The notes under the pieces: model-generated
What the model saw: the letters and a program-made list of their open reading frames with translations, nothing else
What the model was told of the DNA's origin: nothing
Databases searched by the model: none
NCBI GenBank assembly: GCA_046483315.1
Contig: JAWODJ010000098.1
Coordinates: forward strand, 60,870 to 124,869
DNA: 64,000 nt
From: PXAP01 sp046483315
Lineage (GTDB): Bacteria > Bacteroidota > Bacteroidia > Bacteroidales > PUMT01
Direction: 5' to 3'
Program-made: the position numbers and the translations under genes
In this document: in pieces, positions 8,964 through 17,274 of the stretch
Layout of the letters: every line of letters begins with the position of its first letter
Position numbering within the stretch: position 1 is the first letter of the stretch

Positions 8964-10088
8964 ATGCTCGTTTTATGGATCATAGCATTCATTTTGGCAG
9001 CCCTTTATTTCATTTGGATCGGGTTGTTTTATTACGGATGGGCCAAAATACCCTCTTATTCCTCTATGACATGTCATGAAAGAAACTTTGTTTCAATTCT
9101 TATTCCCGCGAGAAATGAAGAGATAAATCTTCTTGGATTGCTTGATAATCTTATAAAACAGAAATATCCCCAGAACCTTATTGAGATTATAGTAATAGAT
9201 GACCACTCATCGGATCTTACTGAAGAAATAGTTGAATATTTCGCAAAACGTAACAGCAATATCCGTTATGTCAAACTCGGAAATTATGAAGAAGGGAAAA
9301 AAACGGCGTTGCGGAAGGGAGTGTCTGCAGCCCGGTTTTCTTATATTCTTACAATTGATGCTGATTGCAGACCGACACCACTGTGGATAAGATCTATGGT
9401 TGACTGCTTCGACAAAACCAGGGCGGATCTAATTGCCGGCCCTGTAGTTATGAAGGATGATGGAGGGTTTTTTAACCGGTTTCAGCGTCTTGAATTTTTC
9501 AGTCTTCTTGGCTCCACTGCAGGTTCCCTCGGTACCGGCAATCCGGTGATGTGTAGTTCTGCAAATCTTGGTTTCAGGAAAGATGCCTATATGGAAGTTC
9601 GTAATAAAAATCATCGGGAAGTTTCTTCAGGGGATGATGTATTTCTTTTACTTGCTATGCATAAAACCGGCAGGAAAAAACTTCTCTTTCTAAAATCCCC
9701 CGATGCTTATGTAACTACAAGAGGGGAGAATAACCTGGCAGGTTTTCTTAAACAGCGGCAAAGGTGGGCATCTAAAAGCCGTTATTATAATAGCACAGCC
9801 TCGGTTTTTACCGCTGTTCTGGTATTTATGATCAACTTATATGCGTCGGGCTGCCTGTTTCTGGGAATTTTCTTTAACCCGTTCCTTTTAATTGCAGCAT
9901 TTCTTTTTGTTATAAAATCATTAATAGATTTCCCTTTTCTTTTTTCAGTTACCTCATTTTTCGGAGAAAAAAAGCTGATGAGATTTTTTATACCTGTTCA
10001 GATTGTTTATTTGTTTTATGTTAGCTTTACTGCAATAACAGCTTTTACAGGAGTTTTTGACTGGAAGGGAAGGATTGTGAAAAACTGA
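8964..10088 (+). CDS. Membrane-bound family 2 glycosyltransferase
   Basis: A GT-A-fold, processive-type glycosyltransferase. An N-terminal transmembrane helix leads into the catalytic domain (SILIPARNEE, IVIDDHSSD). The metal-binding DAD is in TIDADCRP, the acidic acceptor-site residues are in SSGDDVFLL, and QRQRW fits the QxxRW motif. Two or three transmembrane helices close the protein. It would transfer a sugar from a nucleotide-sugar to a lipid or growing glycan at the inner membrane. The frame is open to an ATG at 8883 that overlaps the GNAT gene by 44 bases. The ATG at 8964, just before the first membrane helix, is a better start. Sugar and acceptor are unknown. Confidence 0.85.
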   Translation: MLVLWIIAFILAALYFIWIGLFYYGWAKIPSYSSMTCHERNFVSILIPARNEEINLLGLLDNLIKQKYPQNLIEIIVIDDHSSDLTEEIVEYFAKRNSNIRYVKLGNYEEGKKTALRKGVSAARFSYILTIDADCRPTPLWIRSMVDCFDKTRADLIAGPVVMKDDGGFFNRFQRLEFFSLLGSTAGSLGTGNPVMCSSANLGFRKDAYMEVRNKNHREVSSGDDVFLLLAMHKTGRKKLLFLKSPDAYVTTRGENNLAGFLKQRQRWASKSRYYNSTASVFTAVLVFMINLYASGCLFLGIFFNPFLLIAAFLFVIKSLIDFPFLFSVTSFFGEKKLMRFFIPVQIVYLFYVSFTAITAFTGVFDWKGRIVKN

Positions 10089-10143
10089 AACACCCGATAA
10101 TTAGTCTGCCGGTCTGTGAAGCTTTTTAATTTAAAAAATAAAT

Positions 10144-11535
10144 ATGAATCCAATGAAAAGATTAATCCCGGTTATTTGTGTTGTTTTATCATTAACGGCT
10201 TTTTCACAACCGCAATATGAGCCAAACTGGGCTTCAATTGACAGCCGCCCGGTTCCCGGATGGTTTGAAGATGCAAAGTTTGGTATCTTTTTGCATTGGG
10301 GCCTCTATTCGGTTCCCTCCTGGGGGCCAACTGATGGAAATGTTTATGAAAAATATGCTGAATGGTACTGGAGACGAATGATGCAGCCTCAAACAAATAC
10401 AGGTAAAAAATTCAGGGATTTTCATGACCGGGTTTTTGGAGCTGACTTCCATTACCAGGATTTTGCCAGTCACTTTAAAGCTGAAATGTTTGAGCCCTCA
10501 GAGTGGGCAGAAATATTCAAAGATGCCGGTGCAAAGTATGTGGTACTTACATCAAAACATCATGAGGGTTATGCTCTATGGCCAAGTTTTTATTCCTGGA
10601 ACTGGAATGCAGTTGATACAGGTCCTCATCGTGATCTTGCCGGGGACCTAAGTGAAGCTGTTAAAAAACAGGGTCTTCGAATGGGATTTTACTTTTCCCT
10701 GTATGAATGGTTCAATCCTCTTTACAGGGAAGATGTTGACCGTTATGTAGACCAGCATATGCTTCCGCAGATGAAAGAGCTTGTTGTAAAGTACGAGCCG
10801 GATATTTTCTGGCCTGATGGCGAATGGGATCATCCAAGTGAGACATGGAGGAGTACAGAATTCCTCGCCTGGCTTTATAATGAATCGCCTGTCAGAGATG
10901 ATGTGGTAGTAAATGACAGGTGGGGCAGTGAAACCCGGAGTAAACACGGGGGATTTTATACTACTGAATATGATCTTGTTCACGACCATACTATTGCCGG
11001 AGAAGTAATTAGTCATCCGTGGGAGGAAACCAGAGGAATAGGCGGATCATTCGGGTATAACCGGAATGAGAACCTGGATGATTATGAAAGTTCTGAATTT
11101 CTGATACATTACCTTATTGATAAAGTTGCACGGGGCGGGAACCTGCTCCTGAATGTCGGACCCACCGCCGATGGACGTATTCCCGTTATTCAGCAACAAA
11201 GACTCCGGGACATCGGTGAATGGCTAAAGATTAACGGTGAAGGCATTTATGGAACCAGGGTTTGGGATAATGCCCCTGTAATCAATGAAAAATCAACGCT
11301 GTTCTTCACCGCCAAAGGGGATGATCTTTACATAATATCAAAAAAATGGGATGGAAAAGTTATTGTTGTTGAAGAGCTGAATAAACCTGAATCAATAACC
11401 ATGCTGGGTTATTATGGTGATATCAGTTACAGCTTTTCTGAAGGGCGAATCGAAATATCTCCGCCCGCACTTACACCGTCTGACAATCCGTCCGCATACG
11501 CATGGGTATACAGATTATCGGGTGTGCTAAAATAG
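10144..11535 (+). CDS. Alpha-L-fucosidase, glycoside hydrolase family 29
   Basis: An exported glycosidase that releases alpha-linked L-fucose from glycans by a retaining mechanism. A Sec signal peptide (MKRLIPVICVVLSLTAFSQ) precedes the mature protein. Family hallmarks are FGIFLHWGLYSVPSW near residue 40, TSKHHEGYALWPS (active-site histidines), and FWPDGEWDH near residue 222, where the aspartate is the expected nucleophile. The catalytic barrel is followed by a small beta-rich C-terminal domain. Length (463) is typical of GH29. It is followed on the same strand by two Gfo/Idh/MocA oxidoreductases, so the three probably process a fucosylated substrate together. No SusC/SusD pair is present in the window. 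Confidence 0.93.
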   Translation: MNPMKRLIPVICVVLSLTAFSQPQYEPNWASIDSRPVPGWFEDAKFGIFLHWGLYSVPSWGPTDGNVYEKYAEWYWRRMMQPQTNTGKKFRDFHDRVFGADFHYQDFASHFKAEMFEPSEWAEIFKDAGAKYVVLTSKHHEGYALWPSFYSWNWNAVDTGPHRDLAGDLSEAVKKQGLRMGFYFSLYEWFNPLYREDVDRYVDQHMLPQMKELVVKYEPDIFWPDGEWDHPSETWRSTEFLAWLYNESPVRDDVVVNDRWGSETRSKHGGFYTTEYDLVHDHTIAGEVISHPWEETRGIGGSFGYNRNENLDDYESSEFLIHYLIDKVARGGNLLLNVGPTADGRIPVIQQQRLRDIGEWLKINGEGIYGTRVWDNAPVINEKSTLFFTAKGDDLYIISKKWDGKVIVVEELNKPESITMLGYYGDISYSFSEGRIEISPPALTPSDNPSAYAWVYRLSGVLK

Positions 11536-11582
11536 TTTAAATATTAAAATGTAAATATTTAATAATTAAAATTTTAATAAAA

Positions 11583-12971
11583 ATGCGAATATTTAGTTTT
11601 AAATTTATCCTGGTTTTAATTATACCAGCTTTGATGAATTCATGTAAAGAGATGGACAAAAACCAATTCAGCGGTGAACCCGGAGAGGTAAAACTTATTA
11701 CTCTTGCACCCGGGCATTTTCATGCTTATCTTGTTCAGAAAGATATGTACAGACAGGTCAATCCGACTGTCTACGTCTATGCGCCTGAAGGGCCCGAAGT
11801 TGAGCAGTACCTTGACATGATTGAAAACTATAATACCCGGAGTGAAGACCCGACTTCCTGGAATCAGGTTGTCTATACCGGCAGTGATTACCTGGAAAAA
11901 ATGCTGGAAGAGAAAAAAGGTAATGTAGTAGTGCTTGCAGGAAATAACCGAAATAAGACCAATTATATAAAGAAAGCAGTTGACGTGGGACTGAATGTTT
12001 TTTCCGATAAGCCAATGGCCATTAATGCTGATAATTTTGATCTGCTGATAAAAGCGTTTGAGTCTGCTGAGAATAATAATGTCCTGCTGTACGATATTAT
12101 GACAGAAAGATACGAGATTACCAACATACTTCAGAAGGAGATTATGAGCCTGCCCGGGGTATTCGGTCAGCTTCGCAGGGGCAGTGTGCAGGACCCTGCT
12201 GTTATAAAGGAGAGTGTGCATCATTTTTTCAAGTATGTTTCCGGGCAGGTACTTCGCCGTCCCCCTTGGTTTTTTGATGTTACCCAGCAGGGAGAAGGGC
12301 TGGTAGATGTAACGACCCATCTTGTTGACCTTATACAATGGGCTTGTTTCCCTGAGCAAATAATTGACTATAAAACGGATGTGGAGATGATCTCTGCAAA
12401 CAGATGGCCTACACCGTTAACTGTGTCCCGGTTTGAAAATATTACAGGAGAACCTGATTTTCCTTCTTATCTGAATGATTTTGTTATAAATGACACAATG
12501 CTTCATGTTTATGCAAATGGTGAAATGAATTTTAAACTGAATGATATTCATGCCAGGGTTATAGTGAAGTGGGATTACCGGGCACCTGAAGGAGCCGGTG
12601 ATACACACTATTCTTTTACCGGCGGCAGTAATGCCAGCCTTATCATAAAACAGGGGACAGAGCAAAATTACAAACCTGTTTTATATATTGAACCGGCCGA
12701 TCCTTCGGGTATCAATGATTTTGAGAATGTTTTGCTGCGGGAATTCAAGGTCATAGAGGAACGTTATCCCGGAGTTGAATTAAATAAACTGGACGGCATA
12801 TGGGAAGTTGTCATCCCTGATCTTTATGATGTTGGGCATGAAGCTCATTTTGCACAGGTTATGGAAAAATACCTTCAGTTTCTGACCGGGGGGAAATTGC
12901 CCGACTGGGAAATCCCGAATATGATCTCCAAGTATTTCATAACCACAAAGGCACTTGAATTAGCAAGGTAA
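11583..12971 (+). CDS. Lipoprotein Gfo/Idh/MocA-family oxidoreductase
   Basis: A putative NAD(P)-dependent sugar oxidoreductase or NAD-dependent glycosidase-like protein. The N-terminus is a lipoprotein signal (hydrophobic core then LMNSC), so the mature protein would be anchored outside the cytoplasm. The Rossmann-like part has LITLAPGHFHAYL at the nucleotide-binding turn. SDKPMAIN is the equivalent of the EKP motif that contributes the catalytic lysine. The C-terminal half fits the putative-oxidoreductase C-terminal domain often found in Bacteroidota. It lies 47 bases after the fucosidase gene and is probably co-transcribed. A lipid-anchored enzyme needing a nicotinamide cofactor is odd. 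Some exported relatives (GH109-type) keep NAD bound and act as glycosidases. Confidence 0.82.
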   Translation: MRIFSFKFILVLIIPALMNSCKEMDKNQFSGEPGEVKLITLAPGHFHAYLVQKDMYRQVNPTVYVYAPEGPEVEQYLDMIENYNTRSEDPTSWNQVVYTGSDYLEKMLEEKKGNVVVLAGNNRNKTNYIKKAVDVGLNVFSDKPMAINADNFDLLIKAFESAENNNVLLYDIMTERYEITNILQKEIMSLPGVFGQLRRGSVQDPAVIKESVHHFFKYVSGQVLRRPPWFFDVTQQGEGLVDVTTHLVDLIQWACFPEQIIDYKTDVEMISANRWPTPLTVSRFENITGEPDFPSYLNDFVINDTMLHVYANGEMNFKLNDIHARVIVKWDYRAPEGAGDTHYSFTGGSNASLIIKQGTEQNYKPVLYIEPADPSGINDFENVLLREFKVIEERYPGVELNKLDGIWEVVIPDLYDVGHEAHFAQVMEKYLQFLTGGKLPDWEIPNMISKYFITTKALELAR

Positions 12972-13063
12972 TCAGAAAACAGATAAAACCGGGTTAGTTG
13001 ATCGCTTTGGTTAACATAATATATATTAATGATCAATAATGGTTTAATACCACTTTAGATATT

Positions 13064-13136
13064 ATGAGACCGGTATAATGCATAAACTATTATTAATGAT
13101 TTAATCAAATTAAAAAATTGTAACAATGAGACCGGT
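13064..13136 (+). repeat. 11-base direct repeat spanning a start codon
   Basis: ATGAGACCGGT occurs at 13064-13074 and again at 13126-13136, where it is the start of the next gene (Met-Arg-Pro-Val). The upstream copy has a stop codon immediately after (TAA), so it would encode only four residues. The flanks differ, so this is a short local duplication or chance. Confidence 0.5.
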
Positions 13137-14169
13137 TAAAACCGCACTTGCATCTTTTGGCATGTCTGGAATGGTATTTCATGCACCGTTGCTTCATATG
13201 AATGATGGATTCGAAATATCAAAAATCCTGGAAAGAAGCAGGAACAGCTCCAAAAGTAAATATCCCTATGCCAGGATTGTGAGGGATTTCGAAGATCTTT
13301 GCCTGGATGACAGCCTTGAACTTATTATAGTTAATACTCCTGATCACACTCATTATGAACTTGCCAAAGCCGCACTGAATGCCGGCAAACATGTTGTTGT
13401 TGAAAAACCTTTCACACTCAAATACTCCCACGCAGCCGAACTTGAAGAGCTGGCATCAAAAAAAGATCTTTTGATCTCTGTTTTTCAAAACCGGAGGTGG
13501 GATGGGGACTTTCTTACCGTAAAAAGAGTGATTGATCAGAAATTGCTTGGCAGGCTTGTTGAATTTGAATCTCATTTTGACAGGTTCAGAAATTATATTC
13601 AACCGGCAACATGGAAGGAGGATGCCTCAACAGGGACAGGCACTCTTTATAACCTGGGATCACATATGATAGACCAGGCACTCCTTCTGTTTGGCAAGCC
13701 CCGCAGGGTAACTGCTGATATACGGATCTTTCGTTCAGGAGGATCAGTCGATGACAGTTTTGAAGTATGGATGGGATATGATGACATTAAGGTCACGGTT
13801 TGTGGCAGCTATCTTGTTAGGGAAGCCGGGCCCAGGTATTGCCTGCACGGTACTGAAGGGTCTTTTTTAAAATGGGGTCTTGATCCGCAGGAAAAGGCTC
13901 TGAAAAGCGGAATTATGCCCGGGGGCAATAGATGGGGCTGTGAAGATGAAAATGACTGGGGTATAATTAATACAACGGTAGGTAACGGACAATTAAGGGG
14001 AAGATATGAAACAGTGCCAGGTAATTATCAGGCATACTACGATAATATTTATTCGGTTTTGAGAGAAGGTAAGGAACCCGAAGTTCCGGCCCGTCAGGCA
14101 TCTCTTGTTGTAAAAGTGATAGAGGCAGCTTTTATGAGCCAAAAAACCGGAAAGTCCGTCAGTTTGTAA
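13126..14169 (+). CDS. Gfo/Idh/MocA-family oxidoreductase
   Basis: A cytosolic NAD(P)-dependent sugar dehydrogenase-like enzyme of 347 residues. An N-terminal Rossmann fold (ALASFGMSGMVFHAP in place of the usual GxGxxG), the NTPDHTHYELAKAALNAGKHV segment and EKPFTL (catalytic lysine) are followed by the GFO_IDH_MocA C-terminal sheet. The histidine in NLGSHMIDQAL is in the expected active-site position. No signal peptide is seen. It follows the lipoprotein paralogue with a 154-base gap on the same strand. Together with the fucosidase it suggests oxidation of a released or modified sugar, but the substrate is not determined. Confidence 0.88.
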   Translation: MRPVKTALASFGMSGMVFHAPLLHMNDGFEISKILERSRNSSKSKYPYARIVRDFEDLCLDDSLELIIVNTPDHTHYELAKAALNAGKHVVVEKPFTLKYSHAAELEELASKKDLLISVFQNRRWDGDFLTVKRVIDQKLLGRLVEFESHFDRFRNYIQPATWKEDASTGTGTLYNLGSHMIDQALLLFGKPRRVTADIRIFRSGGSVDDSFEVWMGYDDIKVTVCGSYLVREAGPRYCLHGTEGSFLKWGLDPQEKALKSGIMPGGNRWGCEDENDWGIINTTVGNGQLRGRYETVPGNYQAYYDNIYSVLREGKEPEVPARQASLVVKVIEAAFMSQKTGKSVSL

Positions 14170-14262
14170 AGTTCCGGTAAAACTTACCCTTCTGAATATT
14201 CCCCTCCCGGAAAGATTATCAGGAATATTGTTAATATTTGCAACGTTCTGGTAATTTTCTAC

Positions 14263-14289
14263 TGTAACATTTTAGTACCTCTGAGCGTC
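14263..14289 (+). promoter_or_regulatory. ECF-type promoter (TGTAAC-N17-CGTC) before the sigma gene
   Basis: TGTAAC at 14263-14268 and CGTC at 14286-14289 are separated by 17 bases. This fits the AAC (-35) / CGTC (-10) pattern recognised by many ECF sigma factors. The start codon of the sigma gene is 27 bases downstream. The identical arrangement occurs before the outer-membrane gene at 16004-16030, which argues that the sigma factor drives both. Confidence 0.65.
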
Positions 14290-14315
14290 ACAATATAAAA
14301 TGCCGGTATAAAAAT

Positions 14316-14801
14316 ATGAGCATTGAACATTTTAACAGGTGTGTGGACCAGCATGCTGATGCAGTGTACCGTTTTATCCTTAAAAATATAAAGGATGAAG
14401 ACAAGGCATGCGACATTGTGCAGGATTCATTTGAGAAGCTCTGGCAGAAGCTGGAATCTGTTGCACCCGATAAAATGAAGTCTTATCTGTTCTCAACAGC
14501 CTATCATACAATGATAGATATGATCAGAAGAGATAAACGCCAGGTAGGCCTGGAAATGATCAATGACAATACAAATTCATATACACCACAATACAGTGAT
14601 TTAAATGAAGTATTACATCAGGCAATTGAAAAATTACCCGATATCCAGAGATCGGTTCTTATGTTGAGGGATTATGAGGGCTGTTCGTACAGTGAGATCG
14701 CCGGGATAACAGGTCTTAATGAATCACAGGTAAAGGTTTATATATACAGGGCAAGGATGTTTTTGAAAAAATATATTGGAAATATTGAAGTTCTGATTTG
14801 A
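14316..14801 (+). CDS. ECF-family RNA polymerase sigma factor
   Basis: A 161-residue extracytoplasmic-function sigma factor that directs RNA polymerase to a small set of promoters. Region 2 (about residues 10-75) contains DIVQDSFEKLWQKL and the LFSTAYHTMIDMIRRDKR core-binding and -10 segment. Region 4 (about 105-155) contains LPDIQRSVLMLRDYEGCSYSEIAGITGL and ESQVKVYIYRAR, the -35-recognition helix-turn-helix. Region 1 and the region 3 domain are missing, as expected for ECF. It is followed 58 bases later by a membrane protein that is probably its anti-sigma factor and then by a beta-barrel protein. The promoter upstream suggests autoregulation. Confidence 0.94.
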   Translation: MSIEHFNRCVDQHADAVYRFILKNIKDEDKACDIVQDSFEKLWQKLESVAPDKMKSYLFSTAYHTMIDMIRRDKRQVGLEMINDNTNSYTPQYSDLNEVLHQAIEKLPDIQRSVLMLRDYEGCSYSEIAGITGLNESQVKVYIYRARMFLKKYIGNIEVLI

Positions 14802-14859
14802 AATACAACTTCAGAATATTTAGAAAAGCTGAAATAATATAAGATAAATAAAGATCAGA

Positions 14860-16002
14860 ATGCAAATCAACAGGGAAAATTATGAAGCTTACCTTCTTGA
14901 CTATATGGAAGGAACTCTTTCCCCGGAAACGGAAAAAGACCTGGTGAAGTTTATGGCAGATAATCCTGATCTTTATTACGCTATCGATTTACATGATATA
15001 ACTGTTCTGCCGGAGAAAATCAATTTTCCTTATAAAGAGAGCATAAAAAAGGGCGGATTGAACCGGGAAATCAACAGAGATAACTTTGAACAATTTTGCA
15101 TTGCAAGGGCTGAGGGAGACCTGCCTTCTTCAGCAGAAAAAAAACTGCACCTGTTTCTGGAAAAAAATCCTGATTGTGCCGGTGCAGCCAACCTTTACGG
15201 GAACCTGATCCTTAAGGCGGATAAAACCCTTATTTTTCCGGATAAGCATTTACTTAAGAAAAAAGAGCCTTCAATGCGTCAGGTTTCCGGATATTTTAAC
15301 AAAAGAACCCTTTATCGGGCTGTTTCGGTTGCTGCCTCGGTAGTTATTATTGTTTCTGTCTGGATTTTTACCCAAAACGGACGTCTTTTGAATAAATCAA
15401 TATACGGTCCCGTTACCGGGGAATCCGCTTTGTCCGTTGAAAAGGCTCCGGCTGTTGATCTTATGGAAAGAATTTCGGCCGATATTCTGCAATACCCGAC
15501 AGGGCAAATTAATACTGATTTTTTAACTGCTAATCTTACAATTAATAATCAAGTCTTACCTGATGTGCCGGATGAGGTTAATCAACCCGCCGGAATACCC
15601 TCCTGCAGTGATAGAAAATCTGATTTGCTGCCACCGGCCTCCCCGAGAATAAATATTAAAGGAACGGTTATTTCTTCCGGTTCACAATCCGGGATAAGAC
15701 AGGTTTATCTTGCAGGTCTTTACAGGAGTCCCTCATCAACGCAGGTAAGAAATGCATCAGGCCCCGGCTCATTTATTAACGGGCTGACTGGTTTTGTAGC
15801 GCAGTTTTCAGATAATGACTCTGAACGTGAAAGGCTGACATTGTGGGATCTGGCTGATGCGGGGATAAAGGGCATCAATTCACTGGCCGGTACAGACCTT
15901 CACATTGATCGCGAATATGATCAGTACGGAGACCTGGTCTCACTGGAATTTACTTCGCGTAATGTTGAATTTCAGCGATCAGTAACCAAATTTGATGATT
16001 AA
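14860..16002 (+). CDS. Probable membrane anti-sigma factor with duplicated N-terminal domain
   Basis: A 380-residue protein with one transmembrane helix near residue 160 (AVSVAASVVIIVSVWIF). The cytoplasmic side holds two copies of the same ~60-residue module, starting INRENYEAYLLDYMEGTLS and INRDNFEQFCIARAEGDLP. Each continues with a helix and an NPD/NPDC turn. This module resembles the N-terminus of Bacteroidota anti-sigma-like proteins encoded beside ECF sigma genes. The part after the membrane (about 180-380) is rich in Ser, Pro and Asn with no recognised domain. Position and topology support sequestration of the ECF sigma factor, but no zinc-binding HxxxCxxC motif is seen. The duplication is unusual. 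It probably shares the sigma gene's transcript. Confidence 0.72.
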   Translation: MQINRENYEAYLLDYMEGTLSPETEKDLVKFMADNPDLYYAIDLHDITVLPEKINFPYKESIKKGGLNREINRDNFEQFCIARAEGDLPSSAEKKLHLFLEKNPDCAGAANLYGNLILKADKTLIFPDKHLLKKKEPSMRQVSGYFNKRTLYRAVSVAASVVIIVSVWIFTQNGRLLNKSIYGPVTGESALSVEKAPAVDLMERISADILQYPTGQINTDFLTANLTINNQVLPDVPDEVNQPAGIPSCSDRKSDLLPPASPRINIKGTVISSGSQSGIRQVYLAGLYRSPSSTQVRNASGPGSFINGLTGFVAQFSDNDSERERLTLWDLADAGIKGINSLAGTDLHIDREYDQYGDLVSLEFTSRNVEFQRSVTKFDD

Positions 16003-16003
16003 C

Positions 16004-16030
16004 TGTAACAAAATATAACTCATAAACGTC
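16004..16030 (+). promoter_or_regulatory. Second ECF-type promoter (TGTAAC-N17-CGTC) before the barrel gene
   Basis: TGTAAC at 16004-16009, a 17-base spacer and CGTC at 16027-16030 repeat exactly the layout found upstream of the ECF sigma gene. The spacer sequences differ, so this is conserved motif geometry and not a simple duplication. Transcription would begin about 40 bases before the outer-membrane gene. Confidence 0.65.
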
Positions 16031-16078
16031 GTATATACAAATATCTTATTGAACTTAAATATTTAAAACTATAAAAAT

Positions 16079-17005
16079 ATGAAAAACATTAATGTAATAA
16101 TATTTAGCTTAATATTTACTTTAGCCATATTCAGTTTGCCGGAAAATGTTACCGGCAATACATATAAAGGCATGATCGATAAGGCTGAAATGCCGGAAGA
16201 GGCCCGGGAGCCTGAATTGTGGAATGATACTGTATCAGTCGGTGAAATGAGAACGGATACTACAGCCATTTCATTGGGAAACAGGCAGATCATTATTATT
16301 GATAAAAACGGTACAACTGATATAAGCATCTCTGAAAGAGAAAAACCTGGTTCTGACATCAGTTTACGCCGTACCCGGCCTTTTAAGGGGAACTGGCGCG
16401 GACTGGAACTGGGATTTAATAATTATCTGAACAGTAATTTTTCCATATCACTTGACCCGGGCGATGATTTTATGGAGCTTAGAGCAGCCAGGTCATGGAA
16501 TGTCAATCTGAATCTGATTCAGTATAGTTTGTCAGTATCCGGCAATAATGCCGGCCTGGTTACCGGACTGGGCTTTGAATTCAATAATTACCATTTTTCA
16601 AATAACGTAAGTATCACGAAGGAAAACCGGGTTATTGTTCCGGTTGAATATGATGATCTTGATAAATCCAGGTTGAGGGCTGTTTACCTTAACGTGCCTC
16701 TTTTGATGGAGTTCCAGACAAATCATCCCAGGCGGTCAGGAAGGGCATATTTTTCAGCCGGGGTTGTAGGCGGGGTTAATATCGGCTCCAGTACAAAGGT
16801 TGTCTATAGAGATGATTCCGGTAAGAGCAGGGATAAGGTAAGAGATGACTTTTATCTTTCACCCTTCCGGTATGGATTAAGTTTCCGTGCCGGCTACCGG
16901 GCACTCAATATTTTTGCCAGCTACTATCCTACTCCACTTTTTCAGAAGAACAAGGGTCCTGAACTCTATCCTTTTGCCGTAGGGTTTTCCATACTAGGCT
17001 TCTGA
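16079..17005 (+). CDS. Outer-membrane beta-barrel protein (PorT-like)
   Basis: A 308-residue exported protein. A Sec signal peptide (NVIIFSLIFTLAIFSLPENVTG) is followed by a ~90-residue polar region and then alternating amphipathic strands typical of the small Bacteroidota outer-membrane barrels. Examples are WRGLELGFNNYLN, LVTGLGFEFNNYHF, LNVPLLMEFQTN, AYFSAGVVGGVNIGS and FRAGYRALNIFASYY. It ends in a hydrophobic/aromatic residue (SILGF), as outer-membrane proteins usually do. It is the third gene of the ECF sigma module and has its own matching ECF promoter. It is therefore likely an envelope stress or surface-response output. Its precise function is not known. Confidence 0.78.
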   Translation: MKNINVIIFSLIFTLAIFSLPENVTGNTYKGMIDKAEMPEEAREPELWNDTVSVGEMRTDTTAISLGNRQIIIIDKNGTTDISISEREKPGSDISLRRTRPFKGNWRGLELGFNNYLNSNFSISLDPGDDFMELRAARSWNVNLNLIQYSLSVSGNNAGLVTGLGFEFNNYHFSNNVSITKENRVIVPVEYDDLDKSRLRAVYLNVPLLMEFQTNHPRRSGRAYFSAGVVGGVNIGSSTKVVYRDDSGKSRDKVRDDFYLSPFRYGLSFRAGYRALNIFASYYPTPLFQKNKGPELYPFAVGFSILGF

Positions 17006-17061
17006 TAACCCCATAGTGTGGCTGCCCGTTAAGAAATCAATATATTCTCCTGTTTTGGTAA

Positions 17062-17244
17062 TTCCTGGAATCATTATACTTTTGTGAGGTATATGCTGTT
17101 AGCCCCGGTTCTTATATGGCAAATGAGGTGATGAAATTAATTATCGGTCATACCGGAATTTTGTCGGGAAAGATTATGATAATCGATATTTTCACCTGTA
17201 AGAACAGCTTTAATGAAGTAAGACGTGACCCTTCAAATTTTTAG
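17062..17244 (+). pseudogene. Decayed 3' fragment of a MoeB/ThiF/HesA-type adenylyltransferase gene
   Basis: In the 269-base gap after the barrel gene, the frame running from 17062 to the TAG at 17242-17244 encodes SPGSYMANEVMKLIIG, then LSGKIMIIDIFTCKNS, then a segment ending RRDPSN. This matches the C-terminal end of MoeB/ThiF-family E1-like enzymes. In that family a PG..G...AxExIKLI.G helix is followed by the (L)(S/T)GK(I/L)...D strand and an RR(D/N)P terminus. The nucleotide-binding and catalytic parts are absent and a stop (TAA) closes the frame at 17059. The piece is therefore a relic, not an intact gene. An ATG at 17116 could allow a 42-residue peptide, but there is no reason to think it is translated. 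Confidence 0.6.
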
Positions 17245-17274
17245 CATGTCTCTTTTATGTAATTATTTAAACAG

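Noticed and set aside
11640..12359. 239-residue minus-strand frame
   Set aside because: It is a shadow of the lipoprotein oxidoreductase gene, with no motif and no start signals.
13064..13075. Upstream ATGAGACCGGT as an alternative start of the Gfo/Idh/MocA gene
   Set aside because: It runs into a stop after four codons; the downstream copy is in frame with the full protein.
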